NCBI GenBank assembly: GCA_009599575.1
Contig: VWND01000076.1
Location: 682,001-746,000 of the forward strand
Length of the DNA: 64,000 nucleotides
Direction: 5' to 3'
Source: Blumeriella jaapii
Taxonomy: Eukaryota > Ascomycota > Leotiomycetes > Helotiales > Drepanopezizaceae
How positions within the stretch are numbered: position 1 is the first letter of the stretch; the number at the start of each line of letters is the position of its first letter. Under the pieces are notes generated by a model. The model ran no database searches and was not told the DNA's origin. It saw only the letters and a list, made by a program, of their open reading frames with translations. The position numbers and the translations under genes are program-made. Shown here piece by piece: positions 1 to 11,364 of the stretch.

Positions 1-1305
1 TGCGCCTGAAAACTCGGTTATCGACGGCCAAGTCTTCGTAGGCCTTCTTGTGCTGGGTGACATGTTGCGCCTCGAGAAAAGTGTCTGTCAAGAGGCCGGC
101 TCTGATGGCTTTGAATCCGGTATATGGGGTTGGCAAGAAGATACCAGCAATGTCAACAATGTCTCCTGGGTTGATCCGACGAACGAGGGCACCGTGGCAT
201 AAAACAGTGAGCATTCTTGGAATGTGACCAACTGGTACTTGCTCGGCCATTTCTTGGATTTTTACCTCCTGAAATGGTTGGAACTTCGACGCACGGGTGG
301 AGTGATGCAACTGTCCCTTGGTCTGGTTCGTCTTGCAATCTTGCGAAGGGCATTCTGTCAGGGGTCCGAATGTCTTGGATCCAACAGGCTGAAATATTTC
401 ACATCCACAGCGGTCACAGGTGTATGCGTTGACCTCTACAGTTGGCTTGACATCCGAAACTCTAGTCGTGATTCCTCGAACGGTGATTAGAGCTCCCAGA
501 TGCTCTCCACGAACTTGGCGAACAGCCAAGGCCTTCAAAGGTTCGCCGTTGTTCATTCTGGGCTTAAAATTAAGGGTATATCTGCGGGTCAATTCGGCAG
601 GGAACAGCTCTGGCTCGACTATCACTTCGGCTTGATCTGCGGCAGCTCGCTCGAGGGCCTTGTTTCTGGCTGTTCGTTGGGCCATAAGAACATCTAGAAC
701 GTCGTCCTTGTAGCTGTATAGGCTGTTAGCAGAAGCGTCGATTCATGTACATGGCAGCCCTACTTAATTTCTATCGTGGCTTCCGGCATAACTTTGTCCA
801 CTGCTTTTGACATAATATCGAGGTAATGCTTGGCATTGATCTCGATCGAAGAGACCAGGTTCAACGCGTCTCCACTTTCTTCTCGCATTTGATCATACTA
901 TCGCAAATCAGAACTGAGCATTTCCTTGAGAGCTGTTTCCTACCTTCGCTAAATCATCTAAATCAATCGTGATTTCCTCCTCGTATCGGTCGGCAATCTT
1001 CTGGAGTGTCTCCATGTACTTCAGCTTCGGGGTCTTGCCCTGGGTCCGTGTTTGTCTGCGCGCATTCTGTCTCTCCTCGTCGTCATCATCCATAAAGTCG
1101 TCATCATCGCTGAAATCATCCTCGTCAATGTTCATCTCATGCAGCGCGCCGGCAAGCTCAGTCTTCGGCGACGTCTTGAAGGTGGAGAGGAAGTCCTCGA
1201 ACGCCTCTGAGTTTCGTCAGCATGATGCGCACGTTTTGTTTCCCAGCATTGCCTACTCTGATGCTCCTCGTAATTAACAGGAGATCTGAAAGTGAGGAGC
1301 GACAT
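1..1305 (-). CDS. MCM7: MCM7, replicative helicase subunit (5' part; runs off left edge)
   Basis: This is the N-terminal part of Mcm7, one of six subunits of the MCM2-7 helicase that unwinds DNA at nuclear replication origins. Four exons are read on the minus strand: 1305-1257, 1206-944, 897-764 and 722-1. The introns are 50, 46 and 41 nt. The protein begins [16 protein letters not shown], the usual fungal Mcm7 start, followed by an acidic stretch ([17 protein letters not shown]). The N-terminal OB-fold region then carries a zinc finger with cysteine pairs CDRCGC and CPSQDC. The AAA+ core with Walker A/B and the C-terminus lie outside the window. The gene diverges from PEX1 across 436 bp. The start is firm because the next exon continues the family alignment in frame after splicing. 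Confidence 0.93.
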
Positions 1306-1741
1306 CTTGCGCAACGCCGCTGAGCTTCGCAAGTATTGTAGAATTGGGCAGCAGAGTCGCTTCCAATGTTTGTTTCTCTTCAATCCGTGTGTCTTCAAGC
1401 TGTGAGAGATTGCGCCAGTGAGTGTGGGGTTGTGGTAGTGATTGTTTACTGGCGAAGCAGTGGTCGCAAAGCGAAGAATTAGAGCGGAAGCGGAGGCTGG
1501 GAAGGCACTCTACGCCAGAAGTCGCGTGAAGCTCTAGCTGCGACGCGTCGCGTCTGTTTAGCCGCCCATTCTCGGAGTCACGAGTTCATTGGTCAACAGG
1601 CGAGCCTCGCTTACTGCATAGACGCCACAGCCGCTCTAACGACAGTCCGGGCCGAGGCATACAGGCGATTCCAGGTGAGCTCGGAGTAAAGGCTCTTGCG
1701 CCAACACATACAACCCCCATTTGCGCCGGTCGCTCTCCATT
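1306..1741. promoter_or_regulatory. Bidirectional promoter between MCM7 and PEX1
   Basis: A 436 bp gap separates two divergent start codons (MCM7 at 1305 minus, PEX1 at 1742 plus), so it must hold both promoters and 5' UTRs. No clear TATA box is visible. A GACGCG/CGCGTC palindromic stretch (gcgacgcgtcgcgtc, about 1539-1553) resembles MluI-box-type G1/S elements of replication genes. That regulatory reading is inference. Confidence 0.5.
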
Positions 1742-4700
1742 ATGGCCCCTGACCGAAGACGTGGTAGCCAGGCAACTTCTGCTGAGATATCCCTAATACA
1801 TCTGAAGAACTGCTTCGTCAACCTGCCTTCGTCACTGTCTTCTCTCCTCGTCAATGTGAACACTGTGCGTTGCGCCATCTCTCTGTAAGACTGGCCGCTG
1901 ATTGATCCCTCCAGCTAGCTCAGAATGTTATCATCGAGCTCACCTATCGAACACCCCAGCCGTCCAGCTCAAGTCAGACCAATGGAGCCCCTCCAACAAA
2001 ATCCATATTCGTAGGATGGACGGGCATGCAGAGCAAGCGCAAACTCGCCCCTATCGTGAGTAGAGCTGGAATTAGCGACGCAAGGGGGAGCATATCTAGT
2101 CGAGAGCAGGATGTGCCTCTGGTGGAAATTGATGCGACATTTGCTCGGAGTCTGGGGCTCTCAGACGGCCAGAAGGTTACGGCCAGCATACATGTTGACC
2201 CTCCAGTCGCACATACGATTAATATCGAACCTCTGACCCCGGAAGACTGGGAGATCATAGAACTACATGCGAACTTTCTAGAGCTCAATTTTGTCTCCCA
2301 GATACGGGCTCTGCCCAACCCAAACTACACACCCTCGAGTGGACCCAAACCCCTACCACATCCCCTCACTCTCCACCTGTCACCCACCTCGACCGCCAGC
2401 ATAATCATATCGTCTCTCGCCCCCGAACCACTCTCCACAATACCATTTGCCAAATTATCTCCAGATGCCGAAGTTATTGTCGCCCCAAAGTCAAGGTCTA
2501 AGCCCTTGCGCTCTTCCGGCGAGGCTCGTAGTGTCACGTCGAGGAAGAGTGTAGGTGCTAGAAGTGGTGCAAGTACCGTAAGACGGAAGAGTGCTCGCGA
2601 GGAACCCCGGCCGGCTATGTTCTTCAGGGGTCTTGATCGGAGTATTTGCGAGGAGTGGTTTGACAAGAACACCGAGTCCAAAGATCAGGGTCTGAAAGTT
2701 TGGGTTGATCGAGAAGTGCTACTTTCTAACGCATTGAAGGGCGTCACATGGGCTTGCGTAACTGTGGTCAAACCAGCGAGTTTGCAACCGCCCATCGATC
2801 CCCAAAAACAGCAGCAGGAAATCGATAGCTTAGGCGAAGCAGGAAAAGTGGCAACGAAAGTTGTTGCAAAGCTGATTGCATGGGATGACCCACCAGACAG
2901 CCAACACATTGCTCTTTCGTCTGCTCTTTGTGCTGCAATGGCTGTTGAAGGCTTGGTTGGTGGCATCGTAAAGCTTGAGCCTGCCCCTCCGCAAGTATCG
3001 AAAAGTGCTTCATCAGCATCAAAAGACTCGTCGCAGCCAGCACCGAAAGCTGGTGGCCCAGTAGTCAAGGTCTATCCCTTCTCAACCGGCACAGCAAGAT
3101 CTAGCGAAGGCCTGAAATTTGGAGGCGAGTCAAAAGCAGAACGTGATGAGGCCAGTCGACGTATCTTGAAGATGTATAGCTCAGGGGATGCTTCCGATGC
3201 GTTACTTCATGGCCCTATCACCGATGGGTTGATTATTGGATCCCCTCCTACCGATGACCAAGTGTCTGGGTGGGAAGGCGGAATCATTCGATTTGACCAT
3301 CAACCTTCAGAGTCTGCAAAGCCAGCTTGTAACTGGTTCCTTGGCTCAGAACGGAAGTTCGCAGTGGAAGTTCAGGCTGCCATTTCACGATCGCCGTTAC
3401 TTTCGATATCCCCTATAATTGGAGAGCCTCTTCCGCTGCAGGCTCCTGTCCTGGTTGGCATCGACAGTCTTATTGAGCAGCTCCAATCTCATTTGTCGCA
3501 CATGTCTTCTGTTCTTCTCACTGGAGCGTTGGGATCCGGAAAATCAAGCATAGCACAGCTCATTGCCCATCAATTACGATCAAAATCTCTCTTTCATATT
3601 ACGTACTTTTCTTGCCGCAAACTGGTCACCGATGAGGCTCGAGTCTCGACGATAAAAGAAACGCTCACCCGAGTTTTCATGAGAGCAGCATGGGGAGCTC
3701 GACTTGGTGGCAAATCGTTAGTAGTATTGGATGATTTGGATAGGCTGTGTCCTGTCGAAACCGAATTGGAAGTCGGTAGCGAAAATGGCCGGAGCAGACA
3801 GATAAGCGAAGGAGTTTGCGCCGTGGTGAAACAGTGTTGTGGAAGAGGCAGTGGTGTTGTGGTGCTCGCTACCGCTCAAGCCAAGGAATCTCTACACAAG
3901 GTCATTGTTGGTGGACATGTTGTACGTGAAATAGTAGGTTTGAAAGCACCAAACAAGGAGGGAAGAAGGAGAGTCGTCGAAATGGTTATCCGACAAAATG
4001 CTTCCGAGCATACGCCCGCGGAAAGGAGAATAGATACCAACAGTCGACCAACAACAGCAGATGGCAACGCCATAGAAGAAGATGATGATGGCTGGATGGA
4101 CAGTTCCAGCCCCACAAGTCGTCCCGAAGCAACTGATAAATCTGACGGGCTCACTATTTCACCAGATCTCGACTTCTTGGATTTAGCAGGCGAAACCGAC
4201 GGATACATGCCTGGGGATCTGGTTTTGCTTGCCGCCCGAGCTAGAAGCGAAGCCTTGATCCGCTCTGTGTCCCAAGCCGCGAAGGCAACAGACTCTGTTG
4301 GGATCCAGCTCGGCCGGGAGGACTTTGACCGCGCTCTTAAAGGATTCACGCCTGCTTCACTTCGTAACGTTACTCTGCAAACCAGTACGACAACCTTTGC
4401 ATCAATTGGTGGCCTACACTCAACTCGGAAAATCCTCCTCGAAACCCTTCAGTATCCGACAACCTACGCACCCATCTTCGCACAGTGTCCTCTACGCCTA
4501 CGTTCTGGTCTGCTTCTTTACGGCTACCCAGGATGTGGCAAAACCATGCTTGCGTCTGCTGTAGCAGGCGAATGTGGTCTAAACTTCATCTCAGTCAAAG
4601 GCCCTGAAATTCTCAACAAATACATCGGCGCTTCTGAGAAGTCCGTACGAGACCTCTTCGACCGCGCAGAAGCCGCACGACCCTGCGTCCTCTTCTTCGA

Positions 4701-5538
4701 CGAATTTGACTCAATCGCCCCGAAGCGCGGGCACGACTCCACGGGCGTCACAGATCGCGTTGTAAATCAACTCCTCACCCAAATGGACGGCGCAGAAGGT
4801 CTTTCAGGTGTCTACGTCTTAGCCGCAACCTCCCGCCCAGATCTCATTGACCCTGCCCTCCTCCGTCCCGGGCGGCTTGACAAATCACTCATCTGCGATC
4901 TCCCCGAACGCGAAGACCGTATTGATATCCTGCGCGCCCTCGGTACGAAACTCAAGCTCAGTGAGGAAGTCCTTGACAACCTCGCGGAGATTGCAAGAAG
5001 GACGGAGGGCTACTCTGGCGCAGATCTGCAAGCACTAGTGTACAACGCCCACTTGGATGCTATTCACGATGTTCTTGGCGACCAGCAACACGCTGAAATC
5101 TCGGGTAGTAAACGTGCCAACGGGACGACGTCGGCTGGGCAGAAAAACTTTATACAGTTCCGCTACGGGGAAGAAGCTGACCGTGTCGAGGCTGAAGCAC
5201 GGTCTAAGGCCGGGCATAACAAGTCTAAACTTCTCGCCGAGCGGGCAGCCATCGCGCTCAAGCTAGCGGAAATCAAAAATGCGAAGAGGAGGACAAAGAT
5301 GGGGAGGAGGGGGGACGCGTTGGAAAAGGGCGAGGCGAAGGAAGAGAAAGAGCAGCAGGAGGTGGTGATTGGTTGGAAGCACGTGGAGCGCAGTCTGAAG
5401 AGCACGAGGGCGAGTATCAGCGCGCAGGAGCGGGGTAGGCTGGAGAAGATCTACAGAGAGTTTGTGGTAGGCAGAAATGGGGAGATGAAGAACGGGGAGG
5501 GAAATAGGGAAGTTGGGGGACGGACGAGCCTGATGTGA
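1742..5538 (+). CDS. PEX1: PEX1, peroxisomal AAA ATPase
   Basis: Pex1 pairs with Pex6 in the hexameric AAA motor that pulls ubiquitinated Pex5 out of the peroxisomal membrane. Two exons are 1742-1864 and 1915-5538; the 50 nt intron has a GTGCGT donor and a CCAG acceptor. The predicted protein is 1248 aa. The start at 1742 is chosen because exon 1 (EISLIHLKNCFVNLPSSL) is the conserved start of the Pex1 N-terminal double-psi-barrel domain, and splicing joins it in frame to NVIIELTYRTP. D1 has Walker A GALGSGKSS (about residue 576) and Walker B VVLDDLD. D2 has Walker A GYPGCGKT (about 910), Walker B LFFDEFDS (about 966) and a second region of homology ending LLRPGRLD. Length and motif order are normal, and no break is seen. 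Confidence 0.96.
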
Positions 5539-7405
5539 GGCGTTTTAATCTTACACTTGAGATGTCAAAAAGATCTCAGGAATATCTGGCCTGCTTTATT
5601 CCATACTTCGAGTATGCCCACAATCGGAATGGGATGCCAGAATACCAGAATTGATCAAGGCTTTGAGGGCCCACAAAGACTTGCAGGCCGAGTGTATGCG
5701 TATCTGGCAAAATTGTCTTCGAACCACCGTCCGAGATATCCTTATAATTTGAAGGCATAGATGCTTGGGTTGGTTGCGGAGGAGGAGAAGACGCTCAAAA
5801 ACGTGGTGCTGCCAGCAGCTACTATCGTTGGCGGATCTGACTCGGAAAATTCCGGGTTTTTTGCCGCGTCTGATGAATGTGTCCTGAGGATAAGAAAGAA
5901 TTGACAGGTATTTTAATGGATCTTGCTCTGGGACCAATGCGAACAGTCAACTGGGTCCGCAGATGAAAGTTGTATGTGGAGTTTTCAAAAATATTCCCGG
6001 TGGACCAGCCTTACTAGGAATACAGGATACGACTGAAAGGAAAAGTATGTCGTTGACAAGTTGTGGTTTCATTTATTTTCGCGCGCTGCGTAGCCTAGCT
6101 TGACTATAGTTACAGGAGCGTTGACAGAGACTCGGGGCGACCTTCAAGGCCTGGTTGATCATCAGCGTGGTTTTCTCTCCCGTCGTTTTGTACCATTGCA
6201 CTCTTCGCCTTCCCAACCAATCGCAATGAAAAAGCGTCAACAATACTCAATTGTTTGTAGTCCAAAGTTAAGCGAGCCCCTTTCTTCGTTTGACACTAGG
6301 ACGTCAAATTTCTCTTGGTTTATTCGCTTTGCATCTGACAGAGCGTGAAATAATCCGAGAGCTTCATACCAGGGAACAGAAATAGCTTCTGATATCCAGT
6401 GGCACGGATAGCATCGTGATTGTTACCTTTCGGGGATAATCTGGACGTTGGATCAACATAGAGCGAGTGGTTGAACACGGCAACTCGGCGACATTTGATC
6501 GATACGACAAAAGATTAAGCAATCGAAAAGGTGCTGGACTTTTTAAAGCTTTTCCGAGTCATTTATGGAACAATTTATTGGAAAGGAGTGTGCCAATTTT
6601 ATCGGGTTGTGTTCGCGGAGCTACGAGAAAGCCAACCGACGGCCAATACACCAACCAGTGTGCACGGCATTCGATTTTCTGTACCTGAGATTCACTGCGA
6701 CCTACCAACACCGTGGAATGCTCGGCTGGCTAGTTCAATTGACGCGGGCAACTTCCAAATCGCTGGCACTGCGGCTTAGGGCTGAAAGCTGAGAGCTAAG
6801 AGCTGAAAGCTGGGCATCGTCAAACTGGAGCTATCGCCAAGACTTCAAGACGAATGTTAGACCGTGGCACACGAAAAGAACAACAAGTTGGACTGAACAG
6901 ACAATCGGCGTTCCAGAGTGCTTCACAATATACCTACGTCATCTCAATCCTGGAGAGCAGCGAGTTCACAAACATAGAACTACCTAGGTGGAATTAACGA
7001 GCCCTGCCCTGTTCCATCTCTCACCATGAGAACGTCTTCAGCGAATAGGGCTGAAAACGAAAACCGCAAAATATTCTGCATCGAAATGTACATAACGTGC
7101 TGAATAGGCTACGTACGCCATTCGGAAAGATCAAAGCTTAAAAACGCCATGTCGAAGGCTGGAGCCTGATTCGGGATACAATATTTGGAGTCCAGGCTCT
7201 AAATTTTCAGCTCTGCTCGGACATTGTGTAAACTGCCCAATTGAAAAAAGAACGACTCAGATGCGAAAGTACAAGTCGGAAAAGGCTTGTGCCCGGATCA
7301 GGCTTGACCAAAACACAGGTCACCACTTCAACACTTCATAATTCCGACTCAGCCTGTTGGTATCGGCCGTGTTATGTAGATTGAGCCACTTACCTATGTA
7401 CGGAG
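5539..7405. other. Intergenic region, no gene recognised
   Basis: About 1.9 kb follow PEX1. The short open frames here have no recognisable domain and no splice continuation. A small imperfect repeat of a gctgaaagct-like unit lies near 6779-6812. No tRNA or transposon ends were seen. It should hold the PEX1 3' UTR and the upstream region of the secreted-protein gene. Confidence 0.5.
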
Positions 7406-7413
7406 TATAAAAG
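7406..7413 (+). promoter_or_regulatory. TATA box of the secreted-protein gene
   Basis: The sequence tataaaag lies 115 nt before the ATG at 7521. It is the clearest TATA box in the window and suits a regulated rather than housekeeping gene. A CA-rich leader (acgcacgcacacacaaacac) directly precedes the ATG. Confidence 0.6.
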
Positions 7414-7520
7414 GAGCAGATGCCTCTAGATCTGGGCATGACTTTCTAAGCATAGACTTTCGAGCGATTCGATTTTCGGTTGTTATCCTCAACCACACGC
7501 ACGCACGCACACACAAACAC

Positions 7521-8310
7521 ATGATGTTGTATCCCAAGATCGGCGTTGTCCTGGCCACCCTTCCTTCGGTACTGGCCACCACCTGTAAAACTTCGGGCGC
7601 AAAATCCTGGCCAGTCGGTAACAACTTTGCGGGCGCTCCTTTCACATCCAGTACTAGTGCATACGGAGGTGCTCAGGACGTTGCTGGATGTGCGAGCTAC
7701 TGCAAACAAGATCAGGCTTGCGTTACGGGCTGCCTCGATATCATTATGCAAGGTCAATGTAATGCCGTTGGCGGCTCTGCATGTGATGGTCTTGATGACG
7801 ATGCCGGTACTGGAGGCGGCAGCAACCTCGCCGATGACTTTATCAAGAAATTAAAGGCGCGTGCTACGCTCGACTGTACGAGTGACGAGACGTGCTATGA
7901 GTACACGGATGGATCGCTTCTGTGTGTTGACCTGAATACCGGTAAGCAGCTCTGATGATGTTTTCGCAAATCGTCGGAACACCAGACTGATACGTTCTTT
8001 CCCAGGCCTTTATCACGACGACGAAGAAGGAAATGGTTCTCTCGTCGACGGGACGTATACAGCGTCTGGAGGACAGGTGCAAACTGGAACTGGAACCCCG
8101 GCAGAAATCGCAACAGAGGTGGCATTATCTTCAAGACGGACAAATGCTGCTTCCCCGACTTCGGTTCCTGCTACAAGAACCGCCGGGACGGCGGGTGCTG
8201 CGACTATCGCGTCTGCTGGTCCTACCTCTGCCACCTCGAATGCTGCTATGGTGCTCCAGGCTCATGGGGTAGCGGGAGCTCTTGGCCTGATCGTAGGAAT
8301 AGTCTTGTAG
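7521..8310 (+). CDS. Small secreted cysteine-rich protein, probably GPI-anchored
   Basis: Two exons are 7521-7941 and 8006-8310. The 64 nt intron has a GTAAGC donor and a CCCAG acceptor, and the predicted protein is 241 aa. The first about 20 residues (MMLYPKIGVVLATLPSVLA) form a signal peptide. The mature N-terminal half is rich in cysteine (CASYCKQDQACVTGCLD) and includes CYEYTDGSLLCVD. A Ser/Thr/Ala-rich linker leads to a hydrophobic C-terminus (AGALGLIVGIVL), the layout of a GPI-anchored cell-wall or membrane protein. Two ATGs are adjacent (7521 and 7524); the first is used. No enzyme fold is recognised and the function is unknown. An effector or cell-wall role is inference from secretion and cysteine content. 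The TATA box upstream suggests regulated expression. Confidence 0.8.
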
Positions 8311-8646
8311 ACAGACATGACTTTTCTGAAGGACTTACGCGCCATTTTACCAGATACCAGAGTTTAATTGACAAAATAATGATATTTCTTTCTATCTCCG
8401 AGTTCTATAGCCATACATTTGAGGTGTCTTCCCGACGATCCAAGTCTTGATCTACAGTGGAAGTTTTCAATAAATCCTTGAGAGACTCGTTAAAAATGCC
8501 CACCGGAAAGACTTCGTGGATGGAAACTCTCGGGTTAAAATTAGAACATAGACATCAGCGAGGACTTTGAAGTGGTCCAAATGATGTACCGCCGATGACA
8601 TGTTGTTCGTCGCGGCTCAAACTGGCTCCTCCCAAACTCAAGCCCT
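8311..8646. other. Convergent intergenic gap
   Basis: These 336 bp lie between two 3' ends and are AT-rich. Nothing beyond the expected 3' UTRs is seen. Confidence 0.5.
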
Positions 8647-9514
8647 TCACACTTGCTTGTCATTTAGCGTGAGGCAGGAAATCTTAGATTCCACATGAGC
8701 CTGTTCAGGTCGGGGTCCATCCTCTCCCAGATACCAATCTCCATCAGGGACCCAAAACCACCTGTCTGCCGCTTCTAAATCAGCGATTGTATTAAGCTCT
8801 GAGGCAGTCACTCTGCCTTCAACATCGTGATGATAATGAAAAGCCGGGACAGTCTTCAGCTTCCCAGCCGTCTTGAATATCGAGTTGGTCGTCATGATTC
8901 CAAAGCTAAATTTCCTTTCCCGAAGCAAGTAGACATACAGTTCCGATGGGACCGGTCTCCTGGGAAGTACCAACTCCAATCTTTTGAGGAACTTGAAGGG
9001 CGCAGCTAAGAAGTTGAGGGGAAACGTTATCGGTGTCGTTCGTCCAAAGATTACATGTGGTAAGACGTCTTCGCTCTCTCTTTCGGCTTTGAAGTTGACT
9101 TCGAGCTCGCGGATGTTGATAGCGTCGGCGATAGTGGCCGGAGTACAGGCAGGGTCGACGATGTCATAGTCTTCGTAGTACGATTTAATTTCCCAAAGTC
9201 CCTCGTGCATGATTCCGGATCTGTTCGGTGTTAGGATAAGCCTGGAGCATGGTATAGCTGAAAACTTACTCGACGAGGATCTTAGCCTTTCTGATACTCA
9301 GGACTGCATTTTTGGTCATATCGCCAAAACTCCATCCATTTCCCTTGTGGGCAACGAAGACGTTGTGGCAATATAGCTCCTCTAATGCCTCGTGGTATAG
9401 TTCACTGTCTGGCCTGAGAGCTTTGATAATATTGGGAACTCGTCCATTCCAGTTTGTGCACAGTTCGTGAAAGATTATGAGGCGAACCTCTGTTGGCAGT
9501 AATCTTAGCGACAT
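8647..9514 (-). CDS. F-box/2EXR-like protein of unknown function
   Basis: Two exons on the minus strand are 9514-9270 and 9220-8647. The 49 nt intron has a GTAAGT donor and an AACAG acceptor, and the predicted protein is 272 aa. The N-terminus (MSLRLLPTEVRLIIFHELC) is an F-box or 2EXR-like motif of the kind expanded in Leotiomycetes. The rest has no catalytic motif and contains Leu/Val-rich segments with charged residues. Such proteins are usually hypothetical; some F-box members recruit substrates to SCF ubiquitin ligases, but nothing here proves that role. The exons join in frame, so the gene looks intact. The neighbouring secreted protein is convergent and appears unrelated. Confidence 0.72.
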
Positions 9515-10506
9515 GCTATTTGGGAAATCCTGATACCTTCAGGATAGATGCCGCGTGGTGTCTGTACTCCTGTCAGGACGAGTTAGAACGTGAAGAGCTG
9601 GCCATGAAAGCAGGTAGTGGGCAATAAAGTCTTGAGACACACACCTCGAACAACAATTGTCCATACCCAACCCTGCTAACGCAAAGTATGCAGAGACTGA
9701 AGCTGACGTGGTGATGTTGTCGTTGGGAGGACGACCTTGAGGTGTAGCCGTACAATCAGTAGCATGGGTCGGGCTTTAGCAAAGATTATTCATTGTGCGT
9801 ACTAACAACTACTTGAAAAACTTGCTCTTTTGCCAAGCGACTTGATTCTATTTGCTAAGATAATGTGAATGCCCTTAGTGGGCAACATGTGGCGAATGAT
9901 AGTTAGGGCGCACACAATAGGCGACGCGTTCGATTGTGCGTCAGGACGGGACTACGCACGTGGGATTAAAATGGTTGGAGTTCTGATTTAGCACCTAGAG
10001 CCTTGAATGAGATTGATGAGATTGATTGTCATGGTTGTCATCGTTGTAGTGACTTGCAAAGCGGTTCTCTGAACTCTAATTGATGTAACTGAATCAATTG
10101 TAGGTTGGTTCATGGCTCCTCCAAAGAGGACCCACGACACTTCTGTTTCCATTACCCTCGCCTTTTATCACCTATCTAATACTCTCTCTTTAAAACCCGA
10201 AATAATAAATTGGACACGAAGATAGACCACGTATCTGAAATGGAACAGCAACGAAGTAGAGAGAAGCTGGCATAATTGACGTTACACTAGACCGAAGTCC
10301 GACCACTCTCTTCTATCTGCTCCATCATGAAAAGCTCCAACAAGAGGATTTGTTGTGATAGAACAGAGCGTATGAGAAATGAACTGTTTCGGTATTGTGC
10401 CAGGGAAGGAACCCAATTTGCGAAAGCAAGAAACTCTCTCAAAGCTACACCTCGTCCAACAAATACTTGTACAGTAGCTCATCCAGTTAACAAATGCAAC
10501 ACTGGC
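9515..10506. other. Intergenic region before the repeat island
   Basis: About 1 kb with only short unconvincing open frames. It is mainly the 5' flank of the F-box-like gene. A short direct repeat (gagattgatgagattgatt) occurs near 10010-10028. No transposon ends were found. Confidence 0.45.
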
Positions 10507-10650
10507 TCACTCCTCCTCTGCATCCTCATACTCATCTTCAGATTCCATGTCCTCAAAGTCATCTTCCGTACCTCCAACGAAGTCCTCGCTCGCGCGGTCG
10601 GGCTCAACGTCGTCGGGGTGCAAGCCCTGCTCTGTCGATGCATTTGCATA
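10507..10650 (-). pseudogene. Truncated acidic C-terminal exon beside the copia insertion
   Basis: On the minus strand an open stretch of about 40 codons ends in TGA at 10509-10507. It reads like a real protein C-terminus: GLHPDDVEPDRASEDFVGG, then a very acidic tail rich in Glu and Asp ending in three Glu. In this frame a stop lies just upstream, and the copia LTR begins 40 bp beyond. An intron acceptor (CATCGACAG) may open the exon. The copia insertion therefore appears to have separated this last exon from its gene, since no matching upstream exons were found across the element. The gene family was not recognised. Confidence 0.35.
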
Positions 10651-10684
10651 TGCTCGACGGTATTATACGATAACCTCGGACTTT

Positions 10685-10689
10685 GTAAC
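10685..10689. repeat. Target-site duplication, 5' copy (gtaac)
   Basis: Five bases directly before the 5' LTR. The partner after the 3' LTR at 16688-16692 is ataac, which differs by one G-to-A change, the same kind of change seen throughout the element. Confidence 0.6.
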
Positions 10690-10884
10690 TGTAGGAATAC
10701 CCATAGGGGTCACGTAGGATCAGGTGATGCGGGATCACAGTTGTAGGTGCGCAGCGCTAGCGCCCGCTAGCGCTCGCACATCTACCCCATATTCTCACAC
10801 CAGCTAGACCCAATAGAATGCATACAGTTTCAACCCGATTTACTACGACTAGTCGTATCTGTATCACCACCTGTAATACCAACA
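10690..10884 (+). repeat. 5' LTR of the copia element (195 bp)
   Basis: It begins TG, ends CA and matches the 3' LTR at 16493-16687 over all 195 bp without gaps. I count nine mismatches, all G/A. It holds a perfect palindrome at 10753-10774 with 10 bp arms (agcgctagcg). Confidence 0.92.
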
Positions 10885-11364
10885 CTGATCAATGGTTAAA
10901 TTCACTTCTAACCACAGATTCGCAAAGTTCAATAAAAAAAGCAAGTTCAAAAGATTTTGTTATGCAAAACGACTTTTTCTTCCGACCTGCGCTAAAGGCT
11001 ACCAATCTCCCTTTGTTATGCAAAACGACCAAGGAAAAGAAAAGATAGCTAAGATCAGGTTTGATAATTTCTACCTGATTATGTTCCATCAACACCGCTG
11101 TTCGGCGAGTCCTACGATTTCGAAAAAAGATTCTAAAAACCAAGCAGCAATACAAACAAACGCCCCACCCACCAACCTGTTGCAGCCTACATCCTGCGAC
11201 AACCACCAATCAAAAACAATCAAAAACGCCACCAACCCAACTACCGCCACTAATTACGAAGTACCGGACCCCAAATACAAATCGCTCCACCACCAAGAAC
11301 AAGCATTCAAAATAATCCCGATACCTGCACATATCAAATACGATATCGAGGATTAGGATAAGAA

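Noticed and set aside
1132..1398. Minus-strand frame starting upstream of MCM7
   Set aside because: Its first part is 5' UTR read-through and its last part reads the first MCM7 intron. Only the middle belongs to MCM7.
10327..10746. Plus-strand frame of 139 codons overlapping the 5' LTR
   Set aside because: It is the antisense of the acidic exon plus LTR sequence and has no recognisable domain.
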